Shown one piece after another: positions 29,166 through 37,717 of a stretch of 64,000 nt of DNA; positions within the stretch are counted from its first letter, which is position 1; every line of letters starts with the position of its first letter. The notes below the pieces were generated by a model. That model was given only the letters and a program-made list of their open reading frames with translations, did no database searches and was not told the DNA's origin. Origin of the DNA: Lachnospiraceae bacterium XBB1006 (lineage in GTDB: Bacteria > Bacillota > Clostridia > Lachnospirales > Lachnospiraceae); NCBI GenBank assembly GCA_900115795.1, contig FOXT01000007.1, positions 1 through 64,000 on the forward strand, written 5' to 3'. Both the position numbers and the translations under genes were made by a program.

Positions 29166-30878
29166 ATGAAAAAACAATTCAAAAAAATTATGGCAATGAC
29201 CCTGGCAGGCACTCTTTTATTAACACCTGCTACCATTGCATTGGCACGAAGCTCTGCCACCTTACTGAAGCAAGACTCTTTTACAACAACAAGTAAGATT
29301 TATGATGCAAGCTCCAAGAAGACCATCACGAAGACCTTTTACCACAACAACTATTACAAGAATCACAAGTTGTTTAAAGGCTTAGATGTTTCCTGGTGGC
29401 AGTCAAGCGACAGGAAGAATACGAAGATTGATTGGGCAAGTGCACATGAAGATGGCATTGATTTTGCTTTTATCCGCATCGGTGCACGTAAAACCGACTC
29501 TGCCGGTGCCCTTTACGAAGATACAACTGCCAATTCCAATATTACCCAGGCATTGGCGAATAATGTAAATGTAGGTGTTTACTTCTTTTCTCAGGCCAAG
29601 ACCACAACGGAAGCTAAGAAAGAAGCAGAGTATACATTGAAGATTTTGGACAAATACAATTGGAATATTACCCTTCCGGTGGTTTTTGACTACGAATTCA
29701 GCAACCGCCTAAAGGCCGGACAACTTTCCAAAGCAACCATGACCAATATCTGCAAAGCATATTGTCAAGTGATTGAGGATGCCGGCTATACACCTATGAT
29801 TTATGCCAACTACACCATGTTTAAAAACCATCTGAATGCAACCACCCTGGAGAAAAGTTATAAGCTTTGGTTGGCACGGTACAGCAAGACCACCACAAGT
29901 AATATTCTTACTACCTCCGAGGCCATTCCGTATGCGGATATTCCGTACAAATATGAATTTTGGCAATTTGCAAGTACTGCCCGCGTGAGTGGCTATTCCG
30001 GCAATCTGGATGCGAACTATTGGTATAAGAACACCAATGTAAAGACCGAGAACCTTGGCTGTGAAGAGCAGAAGACAGATTCCATCACCCTCTCCTGGGA
30101 GGAGGCAGACGACGCGCAAAACTACCGCGTATACCGCTATAATCCGGATACGCAGAGCTACCAGGCCATTGCCAATGTAACCGACACAGAATTTACCGAC
30201 ACCGGTCTTTCTGCCGGAACCACCTACTCCTATAAAGTACGTTGCTATTGGAGAATCGGTGGTACCAACTATTTTGGCAATTATTCGGATGTTGCAGAAA
30301 TTTCTACGAAGCCTGCACAGGTTGGTAATGTTCGCCTTTCAAAACGAAACACCAGCAACCTTACCCTTTCATGGGATGCTGTAAAAGGTGCTGATGAGTA
30401 TCGCATTTACCAATACAATGCCGATACCGATACTTACGACCGTATTGCAACTACCGACAGTTCCGAAACCAGCTACAAGGTTGAGGGACTAACAAGTGCA
30501 AGCGAATACCTTTTTAAAGTTCGCGCAACACGAAAGAGCGAAGACGAAACCTTATTGGGTTCCTACTCTCCCGAATTTGTAACCTACACAAGACCTTTGA
30601 AGGTTCCGAATCTAAAAGTGAAGTCCTCGGTAAAAAAGCAGGCAACGGTCAGCTTTTCGAAAGTAGCACGCGCTGACCACTATAGCATTTATCGCTACGA
30701 TAAGAAATCCAACGTATGGACGTATGTGACTTCTTTAAAATCAGCTCCATCAGCCTATGCCGACAAGAAGCTGGTATCCGGTAGAACCTATCAATATCGT
30801 GTGCGTGCCTATGTCACAACCGATGGCGGCAAGGTTTTTAGCTATTATAATGAACCGGTATCCATCAAAGTAAAATAG
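29166..30878 (+). CDS. Secreted GH25 lysozyme with three Fn3 domains
   Basis: This 570-residue exported muramidase probably cleaves the MurNAc-GlcNAc bond of peptidoglycan. A signal peptide (MKKQFKKIMAM, hydrophobic core, cleavage near ALA-RSS) is followed by a GH25 domain at about residues 70-295. Its motifs are KGLDVSWWQ, GIDFAFIRIG, VGVYFFSQA, and VVFDYEF with the catalytic Asp and Glu, then WQFAS. Three fibronectin type III modules follow (about 300-390, 393-478, 485-570), each with an SLSW/TLSW-type first strand. No cell-wall anchor was seen. GAGAGGT precedes the ATG. It is monocistronic, divergent from the surface-glycosylation operon, and probably helps remodel the wall. Confidence 0.9.
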   Translation: MKKQFKKIMAMTLAGTLLLTPATIALARSSATLLKQDSFTTTSKIYDASSKKTITKTFYHNNYYKNHKLFKGLDVSWWQSSDRKNTKIDWASAHEDGIDFAFIRIGARKTDSAGALYEDTTANSNITQALANNVNVGVYFFSQAKTTTEAKKEAEYTLKILDKYNWNITLPVVFDYEFSNRLKAGQLSKATMTNICKAYCQVIEDAGYTPMIYANYTMFKNHLNATTLEKSYKLWLARYSKTTTSNILTTSEAIPYADIPYKYEFWQFASTARVSGYSGNLDANYWYKNTNVKTENLGCEEQKTDSITLSWEEADDAQNYRVYRYNPDTQSYQAIANVTDTEFTDTGLSAGTTYSYKVRCYWRIGGTNYFGNYSDVAEISTKPAQVGNVRLSKRNTSNLTLSWDAVKGADEYRIYQYNADTDTYDRIATTDSSETSYKVEGLTSASEYLFKVRATRKSEDETLLGSYSPEFVTYTRPLKVPNLKVKSSVKKQATVSFSKVARADHYSIYRYDKKSNVWTYVTSLKSAPSAYADKKLVSGRTYQYRVRAYVTTDGGKVFSYYNEPVSIKVK

Positions 30879-30885
30879 CAAATTG

Positions 30886-30917
30886 GGGCATCGCCTACAC
30901 GCGGTGCCCTTCTTTTG
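30886..30917 (+). terminator. Terminator of the GH25 gene
   Basis: GGGCATCGC (30886-30894) pairs with GCGGTGCCC (30901-30909), including one G-U pair, across a 6-base loop and is followed by TTCTTTTG. Confidence 0.82.
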
Positions 30918-30949
30918 TAGAAAAATTTGTTTTTCTGTCGCAAATTTTG

Positions 30950-30958
30950 TGCTATAAT
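30950..30958 (+). promoter_or_regulatory. Extended -10 promoter of the phosphodiester glycosidase gene
   Basis: TGCTATAAT gives an extended TGn motif joined to a perfect TATAAT (30953-30958), 37 bases before the start codon. No good -35 box lies at the usual distance, which is tolerated for extended -10 promoters. Confidence 0.55.
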
Positions 30959-30994
30959 GGTAAAAATTGCATTGATAGGGGATTATAAAGGATC

Positions 30995-32173
30995 ATGAAA
31001 AAACAAAAGACAAAGAAGCAGAAAATTCGCGGTCACGTTATACGAATTGATATCGCTATCATTCTTCTTGTAACCGCTTATTTAATGTTTGCCTTTTCGA
31101 ATATACCTTTTATTAAGAAATGGCGAACTATTTACATTGAAACAGCCATGACCACCATGAGTCACCAATGGCTTGCCACAATGTTTCTTCCTCAAAGCGT
31201 AATTGATGAGGTCATGGATCGATATTATGCTGAACTTGAAAAACAGCAGAAGTTAGAGAGTAAATGGAAAGACAAAAAAGAAGTAAAGGAAAAAGCGAAG
31301 ACCGAAAAGGAACTATTTTTTGAAACCTATTGGGAATTGGACTCTCCGAGCGTTCGCAACTACTTAAGCGCTCATCCGGAACTAACAAAGGATGGATACG
31401 ATCATATTTTGATTGAAGATCTGGACAAGGCATTGGGATTAAAAACCTCTGAAGGCGATGACGTTTGTGTAATTAACACTGCCAACAAGCTCCTTATCGT
31501 CGGTCTTTCCGGTAGCGGCTATGTTGGTAAGCTCGCCATTGTAAAAGACCCTTCTCTGGTCTACGTTGCCAAGTCGAATCGGTATGGCTCCTGGGGTCAG
31601 GAAGTTGGCGGATTTTGTCAAACCAACAATGCGATTGTTGGCATCAACGCCAGTCGATTCCGCGATATCGGCGGACACGGTAGCGGAGGCATCGTCATAG
31701 GTTCTATGATTATAGATGGTCAAGAATTCGGCAGCCGCCCCAAAAAGTATGGTATGAAATTCTGTGGCATGAAAAGCGATCATCGTTTTTACATTAGTAA
31801 CTACGACCCCAACACGGTTACAGACTATCAGTGGGGGATCGAAGGTGTCCCTGCTCTGATTGTTGACGGTGTACGTGCTATTGACACTTCCATGTTTATG
31901 GGGTTACAGCCTCGTTCTTGTATTGGACAAACGCAAAGCGGCGACATGCATATGCTTATTATTGAAGGTCGTCTGCCGGGTTATAGCCTTGGCGGTACCA
32001 TTGTTGACTGCATGGATATTCTGATTCGCTACAAATGTTATCAGGCTATGAACTTAGATGGTGGAAGTTCTTCCATTATGTATTACAAAGATAAATACAT
32101 TACCCGTTCCTGTAGTGTTAGTGGACGGGGACGCTACCTACCGGATGCATTTTTAGTCAAGAAAGCTCAGTAA
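30995..32173 (+). CDS. Phosphodiester glycosidase family (NAGPA-domain) protein
   Basis: The 392-residue protein has a basic N-terminus, one signal-anchor helix (about residues 18-38), a charged Lys/Glu linker and a C-terminal NAGPA domain. The domain shows AIVGINASRFRDIGG near residue 215, RSCIGQTQSG and AMNLDGGSSSIMYY near residue 355, which is the family's most conserved stretch. NAGPA-type enzymes remove GlcNAc from phosphodiesters; bacterial members are linked to exopolysaccharide or wall polymer metabolism. The active region should face outside the cell. The start has only a weak AAAGG site. It is flanked by its own promoter and terminator, next to the GH25 lysozyme. Confidence 0.85.
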   Translation: MKKQKTKKQKIRGHVIRIDIAIILLVTAYLMFAFSNIPFIKKWRTIYIETAMTTMSHQWLATMFLPQSVIDEVMDRYYAELEKQQKLESKWKDKKEVKEKAKTEKELFFETYWELDSPSVRNYLSAHPELTKDGYDHILIEDLDKALGLKTSEGDDVCVINTANKLLIVGLSGSGYVGKLAIVKDPSLVYVAKSNRYGSWGQEVGGFCQTNNAIVGINASRFRDIGGHGSGGIVIGSMIIDGQEFGSRPKKYGMKFCGMKSDHRFYISNYDPNTVTDYQWGIEGVPALIVDGVRAIDTSMFMGLQPRSCIGQTQSGDMHMLIIEGRLPGYSLGGTIVDCMDILIRYKCYQAMNLDGGSSSIMYYKDKYITRSCSVSGRGRYLPDAFLVKKAQ

Positions 32174-32182
32174 AGAACGAAG

Positions 32183-32216
32183 GGCCAATCACAGCAGTTT
32201 GTGATTGGCCTTTTTA
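32183..32216 (+). terminator. Terminator of the phosphodiester glycosidase gene
   Basis: GGCCAATCACA (32183-32193) pairs perfectly with TGTGATTGGCC (32200-32210) and is followed by TTTTTATT. Confidence 0.88.
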
Positions 32217-32230
32217 TTCGCTTCCGCATC

Positions 32231-32407
32231 CTAGAAAAATAGCTTTCTAACTACTCGCAATGCAATGATAATCATAAGCATCACAATACTTCCTATCTTT
32301 TTTTCCTTCTTAGAAAAATCTCCGTTCAACCCCCACATATACAATATAACCACTATACTAAAAAACGTTAAAAAGTCAAGAATTGCCCTCATATAATGTA
32401 TTCTCAT
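32231..32407 (-). CDS. Small two-helix membrane protein, unknown function
   Basis: A 58-residue protein starts at the ATG at 32407, which has GAGG 8 bases upstream. Two hydrophobic helices (about residues 7-24 and 37-52) are joined by a polar, Lys-rich loop (GDFSKKEKKIG), and it ends in VVRKLFF. No family was recognised. It is the last gene of the exporter-lipoprotein-peptidase cluster, about 40 bases after the HExxH gene. In such clusters a small membrane protein could be an immunity or accessory factor, but nothing in the sequence proves this. Confidence 0.6.
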   Translation of the reverse strand: MRIHYMRAILDFLTFFSIVVILYMWGLNGDFSKKEKKIGSIVMLMIIIALRVVRKLFF

Positions 32408-32445
32408 ATTTTTCACCTCTAATAATTTTATCTTTTATTATTTCC

Positions 32446-33360
32446 TTAATTACGCTGTTTTTCATGTTCCTTTTCCCACTGTAACGTTTCCTCAAAAAAC
32501 TCCTGTAAAACTTCCGGAATTTGCGGCTTTACCCACTCAATCATATCAAAATACAGTCTATCAAAGCTAATGCCCAATACCTTCTCACAGTCAATATTGC
32601 TTCTACCCAACTCTATTAACTTATCGAGTCCGTACTTTTCGTATGTATATTTTGCCAGACAGCCATATGTGCGATATGCTCTTTTAAACCCTTCCAAGTC
32701 CTTATATTTTTGGGGCATCTTAACAGGATAACTTATACCTTTTTCCTTAACCGGTGCTCGGTCCTTATCCTCAAACTGGTGTAATCGGTAATTTATAATT
32801 GTCTCCATATAATCTATCACTTTGGCAATACGCTTTCTACCTTTCTCGTCCTCAAATTCGCGCCCCTCCGCTCTAATTCCAGCACTTTTTAACACAGCTT
32901 CGGCTTCTTGCTCCGACATTTCATCTCCCAACTCAATATCTGCTAGCCACACTGCTATCCATTCTGAAAATATATCCTCAGGATCTTCTTCAATCATCCT
33001 ATTGCTTCCCCACGTTAAATAATGACAGTATTCATGTAAAATCACTTTTTTCACTACATCCCAGTTCCAAAACAAGCAAATTGTTCTATCTTCACAATAA
33101 TACAAGCCTCCCCATTCTACGCCCTCACCAGATGCGCCTCTGACAAAATTCGTTACAAGATAAAGTGTCGGAAGCTCTTTGGGTCGAAATTCTTTTGTAA
33201 ACTCGCGTGCCTCCTTCCACTCTCTTTGCCGAATTGGATCAGTCTCCTTATAGCCATCTACCATATAGGTATAGCCCAATTCCATTACGTCTTGATCATC
33301 CCACTGCCATACAACATCCGGCAGCGTAATTTCATAACTTCCTTTCCCATACATAAACAC
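32446..33360 (-). CDS. HExxH metallopeptidase-like protein (probable 3' part of a split gene)
   Basis: The reading frame codes for about 304 residues with a zinc-peptidase motif HEYCH near residue 109, followed 20 or so residues on by SEWIAVWLAD, which could supply the third ligand glutamate (gluzincin type). No start in this frame has a ribosome-binding site. The frame stays open and coding-like 5' of 33360, reading FQYKEYAKIPFHYAEAV, up to an A6 run at 33437-33442. There a -1 shift would join it to the lipoprotein gene immediately upstream. The two are therefore probably one gene of about 572 residues, split by a real or sequencing frameshift or joined by programmed shifting. Substrate unknown. 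Confidence 0.7.
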   Translation of the reverse strand: MFMYGKGSYEITLPDVVWQWDDQDVMELGYTYMVDGYKETDPIRQREWKEAREFTKEFRPKELPTLYLVTNFVRGASGEGVEWGGLYYCEDRTICLFWNWDVVKKVILHEYCHYLTWGSNRMIEEDPEDIFSEWIAVWLADIELGDEMSEQEAEAVLKSAGIRAEGREFEDEKGRKRIAKVIDYMETIINYRLHQFEDKDRAPVKEKGISYPVKMPQKYKDLEGFKRAYRTYGCLAKYTYEKYGLDKLIELGRSNIDCEKVLGISFDRLYFDMIEWVKPQIPEVLQEFFEETLQWEKEHEKQRN

Positions 33361-33425
33361 CGCTTCTGCATAATGGAATGGTATTTTTGCATACTCTTTA
33401 TATTGAAAATTGGCACTCTTGCTTG

Positions 33426-34163
33426 CTAGCCAATTATTTTTTCCTCTACCAGTTGTTCTCTCTTCTTATTTGCACTTTTGCACAATTTTTCCAATTTTTC
33501 ATAAGAATTCTGTTTTTCATACCAGGTTGCAAACTCTTTTATTGCTGTTCTTACCATCTTTGCATCTTGTTCTTCAAAATAAATACTATCCATCATCGGA
33601 ACGCAAAAATCCAACAGTTTCTGTTTCTTATTGTCCTTAAAGTATTCTATACAATCCTCTTTCGACTTTGCAACCTCACCAATCCCTTGATTAACAGCAT
33701 AACGGTAAAATAATCCGTAATACTCCCCTGCATTAACTTTTACCGTATGGGCTTTTTTTATAATCGCCCATACGGTATCTGCCGAGAGGTTGGCTTTCAA
33801 TGGCATCCGGAGGGTTTCGTTTACGGAAACCGGATTCTCCATATCAAATCCTAAAAATATGGTAAGCTCTCCCTGTTTTTCTCCAAACAGCTTGTTTGAA
33901 TACTCTATGATTGTTTCCACATTTTTGACACACTGATCCGCCTTCTTTTTATCAAACCCCTTCGCTTTGGCATGATAGGTAATATCGCCATGTTTTGTGG
34001 TATAACATTCTCCGTGCCACGAATCCAATGACCTTTTGTCCTGCTTCCATTCCAGTTTCTCCAACTCGGATGCTTTCCTGTCACTTTCATTCGCACACGC
34101 AGTTATAGCCATAGTCATCATTACAACCATACTTAGCATCCCTATCCATTTCTTTGCTTTCAT
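33426..34163 (-). CDS. Lipoprotein (probable 5' part of a split peptidase gene)
   Basis: A 245-residue exported protein begins with a lipoprotein signal (MKAKKWIGML..., lipobox ITAC with Cys near residue 23), so it should be anchored to the outer face of the membrane. The mature part is Lys/Glu-rich and matches no family known to me. GGAGGG precedes the ATG. Its last codons read through AAAAAA and stop at 33426, while the -1 frame continues without a stop into the HExxH protein. A peptidase-MA-like enzyme with an N-terminal helical region would fit the combined product. It lies 77 bases after two ABC exporter genes, probably in the same operon. Confidence 0.75.
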   Translation of the reverse strand: MKAKKWIGMLSMVVMMTMAITACANESDRKASELEKLEWKQDKRSLDSWHGECYTTKHGDITYHAKAKGFDKKKADQCVKNVETIIEYSNKLFGEKQGELTIFLGFDMENPVSVNETLRMPLKANLSADTVWAIIKKAHTVKVNAGEYYGLFYRYAVNQGIGEVAKSKEDCIEYFKDNKKQKLLDFCVPMMDSIYFEEQDAKMVRTAIKEFATWYEKQNSYEKLEKLCKSANKKREQLVEEKIIG

Positions 34164-34240
34164 TTGTTCCCTCCGTAGTCCTACCTCTTTAGTATTAATA
34201 AGATTGCCACTTTAACGCTGTCATGGTTTTTTCTTAGATA

Positions 34241-35884
34241 TCAACCAAGCATTGTCTTTATCGTATCATAGCTTCCGCTTGCCTTTATTCGTCCATCATC
34301 CATTATGATAATATCATCAAAATATTTCAAATTTTCATTTACATCATGGGTCACCATTATTATTGTTTTTTCTTTTAATAACGGAAACATCTTCATTACT
34401 TTATTCAGATTCCCCTTATCAATGGCTGAAAAAGGTTCATCCATAATTAAAATGTCTCCATTTGCGACCAATGCCCTCATAAATGAAACAAACTGCTTTT
34501 CTCCACCACTCAAAGCACCACAATTTAAAGTTTTCGTTATTGCGTTTACTATTGCGCTACATCCCCGGAATAACGGTATTATACTTTCCAAATTTTTCTC
34601 ATGGTAGGAATGGTACACTGTGACATTATTGATAAAATTATCTTTAAAAACATACTCCATTTGATTAACACTTCCTACTATTTTATCAATATTTACATTT
34701 CTAATGTTCTTTCCATCAATAGTGATTTTTCCGGTATAGTCCCCTTCGTATCTCATGAGCAAATTCACAAGTGTAGACTTACCCGAACCACTATGTCCAA
34801 TGATGGCATACCTCTTGCCTTTTTCAAATAAGTAACAAAAATCTTTCATTTGGAAATTGTCATATTGCAAACTCACATTTTCAAGGCATATCGCCTCTTG
34901 AAAATCTTCCAACACTTCTTGCTGTTCCACACATTCTTCCTTATAGGACTCAATGAAATGAACCAATTCCTCCATTACGGTTCTATTTGTATTGATAAAG
35001 TGAACCTGCATCATAATATCCTGTATTGGATCAACAAAATAGGATGAATACAAAAAAGTCGCCACCACCATACCACTGGTTAATTTCCCGTTTAAAAAAA
35101 GCGTCCCTAATAAAATAAATGTAAACAAATCTATGCCCTTAACACTGACCGACTCTACACTTAAAGCAAACATTCCAAAGATTCCGCTTCTCTTTTTTTG
35201 GCTTATCATCTTATCCACAGCTCTACTATGTTCGTTAACAATGCTGTTATATGTCTTTTTGTTTACTACCTTTTTTCCCTCTAAGAAATCTCTTAATCGT
35301 TCTGTGTATATTCCTGTTCCTTTCATAGAAATCTTCTGTAACGCCGCCTTTTTGTTCTTAAAAATGTTCGGAACAAATACAATCAACACAGAAAAAAAGA
35401 CTATACAAAGCCCAATTTGGTACGGTATAGTCAGGAAAACAACCACACCAAACACTACAACTTTTATTATATCGCCAACAAGCTTTACGATTGGTTCATA
35501 ATATTCGTTCACTATTGTATCAATATTATTACTGTTAATAGAGATATACTCACCAATACTTTTTTTCTTAAACTTTTCATAGGGTAGATAAAAAATCCCC
35601 TTCATAAAATCTTCGTGAAGAAGCAGTCGAATTCTGGTTCTACCGTTTATATCCACAACCTGCATAAAATATATTAGTATTACTGTGAGAATTTCGAAAA
35701 AAATGAAACTCACGATACATTTCATAATTTTTCCTAAGCTTCCACCAGCACCTCCAATATCATCAATTATCATCCGCTGAAAATAAGGTACAATTGCCAA
35801 ACTCATAGCTGCCATGGCGCACAAGACGCTTTGAAAAAATACAATCCATTTAACTCGTGCAAAATATCTATTCACTTCGCCCAA
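34241..35884 (-). CDS. ABC exporter half-transporter 2
   Basis: The 547-residue product has an N-terminal six-helix exporter domain (about residues 12-300) and a C-terminal ATPase with GHSGSGKST near residue 365, LSGGEKQ near residue 460, ILIMDEPFSAID and the switch MVTHD. All catalytic residues are present. It probably pairs with the upstream half-transporter. Its substrate may be a peptide or lipid; nothing in the sequence decides. The start is TTG at 35884 or GTG at 35875, both inside the end of the previous gene (17-base overlap) and served by GAGGGAG. Base composition is more AT-rich than the flanking housekeeping genes. Confidence 0.85.
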   Translation of the reverse strand: MGEVNRYFARVKWIVFFQSVLCAMAAMSLAIVPYFQRMIIDDIGGAGGSLGKIMKCIVSFIFFEILTVILIYFMQVVDINGRTRIRLLLHEDFMKGIFYLPYEKFKKKSIGEYISINSNNIDTIVNEYYEPIVKLVGDIIKVVVFGVVVFLTIPYQIGLCIVFFSVLIVFVPNIFKNKKAALQKISMKGTGIYTERLRDFLEGKKVVNKKTYNSIVNEHSRAVDKMISQKKRSGIFGMFALSVESVSVKGIDLFTFILLGTLFLNGKLTSGMVVATFLYSSYFVDPIQDIMMQVHFINTNRTVMEELVHFIESYKEECVEQQEVLEDFQEAICLENVSLQYDNFQMKDFCYLFEKGKRYAIIGHSGSGKSTLVNLLMRYEGDYTGKITIDGKNIRNVNIDKIVGSVNQMEYVFKDNFINNVTVYHSYHEKNLESIIPLFRGCSAIVNAITKTLNCGALSGGEKQFVSFMRALVANGDILIMDEPFSAIDKGNLNKVMKMFPLLKEKTIIMVTHDVNENLKYFDDIIIMDDGRIKASGSYDTIKTMLG

Positions 35885-37511
35885 ACACTCCCTCTACATT
35901 ATTACAAAACGCGCTATTTTTTACTATGCTACCATTTTCTAGTTGTAGAACGCAATCAAAGTACTTTAAATTATCCGATATATCGTGAGTTACCATTATT
36001 ATTGTATTATTTAACTCTGATAACACCCTCATTACTTTTGACAATCTGTTCCTATCCAACGCTGAAAAAGGTTCGTCCATAATTAATATTTCGTACTCTC
36101 CTGCGATATTTCGGATAAACGACACCAATTGTTTTTCTCCGCCACTTAACTCATCGCAATTATCACTTATCGTTATGCTATCTAACGTGATTCCACCATT
36201 TTCAATGGTATGCACACATTCATACGCATTTTTACGATTATAAGCCCCAAACACAGTCACATTATTTTCAAAATCGGTCTTATAAATATGATTTTTTTGG
36301 CCTATAAAGCCAATCAGCTTGTCTATATCGATATCTTCGATATTTTTCCCATCAATTGTAAGATCGCCACTGTCTAATTTCACATATTTCATCAGTATGT
36401 TTACCAAAGTCGACTTACCTGCTCCGCTATGCCCAACAATAGCATATTTCTTTCCTTTTTTAAAGGTAAAGTCCAGGTTAGTGATTTGAAAATTGTCATA
36501 CTTTAAAGATATGTTCGACATTCTTATTTCCTTTTTAAAATACTCTTTATTTTCTTTTTCAACATAACCCGGTGCCCTTGCATAACCCAGAAATCTATCC
36601 CTTACATTCTTGCTAGAATTAATGATACTAACATCATACAAAAAATCCTCAAACAATCCGCTATAGCAGGTAACATAAGTTAGTACCGCCACCACCGTTC
36701 CTAACTCCATCTTTCCTTTTATAACGCAAAAAACAGTTACCGTAAATACAATTATGTTCAACATTTTCGTAACCAAGCCATATAGTAACACAGAGCCGGC
36801 TTCTAAGCTATCAGCCCTTTTTATGGTCGAAACAGCTCGCTGTACATCCATAACATGTCGTCCATTTATATTCACTCTTGTTTGTACGTTTATAAGCTTG
36901 AATCCTTCTAAATACTCCTTTACATTAGATGTATAATGTCCCAGCGCTTCTATCTGCTCTTTTCTCGCTGCAGACAATTTCTTTTCCATAATTTTGGGTA
37001 CAAAACAAATTAAAACAGAAAGGAAAAAGATTAATGCCGAAATCCCTACATTTATATAGATACAGATAGCAACAGCGTATATCCCTATATTTATTACATT
37101 TTCTATAAGATTAAGGAACGGTTCAACATAGTCGCCCGTAATGATGTTAATATCATTCGATTGCATGGACATATATTCGCCTACATCCCTTTTTGAAAAA
37201 TCCTCGTGTTTTAAAGAAATTATCGCCTTGAAAAAATCTTTTGTCATAAGGCCCTTCATGTTATTAAGCCGTATAATCAATATCGTATTGGCTCCCCAGG
37301 TGGTCATAAAATACACTGCAATAATTACTGCAAAATATACGGATAACCTCATAAAAAAATGCCGTTCCTGATTCAAAAAGACTCGATCTATAAGAAGTTT
37401 TTGCAAATAAGGTATCGTGCTTAATGCCCCTGTAGCAATGCCGTTGAGTGCAAACTCTGCCAAGATAAAAAATTTAAACTTCAAAAAATACTTTTTCACG
37501 TTTGCATCCAT
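35868..37511 (-). CDS. ABC exporter half-transporter 1
   Basis: This is a fused membrane-ATPase exporter of about 547 residues. Six membrane helices precede the ATPase, which has GHSGAGKST near residue 360, LSGGEKQ, ILIMDEPFSALD and MVTHD. The N-terminus is uncertain: the frame is open from a TTG at 37553 with no ribosome-binding site, while the ATG at 37511 is preceded only by AAAGGA without a spacer, so a start between 37511 and 37499 is likely. It is the first gene of the accessory operon and has a strong promoter about 60 bases upstream. It shows clear sequence similarity to the second half-transporter, suggesting a duplicated pair that forms a heterodimer. Confidence 0.85.
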   Translation of the reverse strand: MDANVKKYFLKFKFFILAEFALNGIATGALSTIPYLQKLLIDRVFLNQERHFFMRLSVYFAVIIAVYFMTTWGANTILIIRLNNMKGLMTKDFFKAIISLKHEDFSKRDVGEYMSMQSNDINIITGDYVEPFLNLIENVINIGIYAVAICIYINVGISALIFFLSVLICFVPKIMEKKLSAARKEQIEALGHYTSNVKEYLEGFKLINVQTRVNINGRHVMDVQRAVSTIKRADSLEAGSVLLYGLVTKMLNIIVFTVTVFCVIKGKMELGTVVAVLTYVTCYSGLFEDFLYDVSIINSSKNVRDRFLGYARAPGYVEKENKEYFKKEIRMSNISLKYDNFQITNLDFTFKKGKKYAIVGHSGAGKSTLVNILMKYVKLDSGDLTIDGKNIEDIDIDKLIGFIGQKNHIYKTDFENNVTVFGAYNRKNAYECVHTIENGGITLDSITISDNCDELSGGEKQLVSFIRNIAGEYEILIMDEPFSALDRNRLSKVMRVLSELNNTIIMVTHDISDNLKYFDCVLQLENGSIVKNSAFCNNVEGVFGRSE

Positions 37512-37570
37512 TCCTTTCACGTTTATTTTCAAGGTGTATAGACACTTATTCAAGTGCGAAGTTTGATTTC

Positions 37571-37600
37571 ATTATATATACATACACACATATATGTCAA
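37571..37600 (-). promoter_or_regulatory. Promoter of the ABC exporter operon
   Basis: On the minus strand TTGACA (37600-37595) is followed after 18 bases by TATAAT (37576-37571). The spacer is a run of alternating TA/TG. It lies between the pepD terminator and the first exporter gene. Confidence 0.75.
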
Positions 37601-37649
37601 CAGATAATTTACACAATTACCTCACAATTATTTCATATATTATCAACAA

Positions 37650-37695
37650 CAAAAAAGCTGTCACTTTAAAGCACTAATTCTTTAAAGCAACAGCT
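37650..37695 (-). terminator. Terminator of pepQ-pepD
   Basis: On the minus strand a 16-bp stem (37695-37680 with 37671-37656, including two G-U pairs) closes an 8-base loop and runs into six U. It stops transcription from the peptidase genes before the exporter promoter. Confidence 0.88.
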
Positions 37696-37717
37696 CAATT
37701 TGTCTTTTCTTACATCA

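Noticed and set aside
37512-37717. Precursor peptide gene ahead of the ABC exporter genes
   Set aside because: Only an eight-codon frame directly after the -10 box was found, with no leader or ribosome-binding site.
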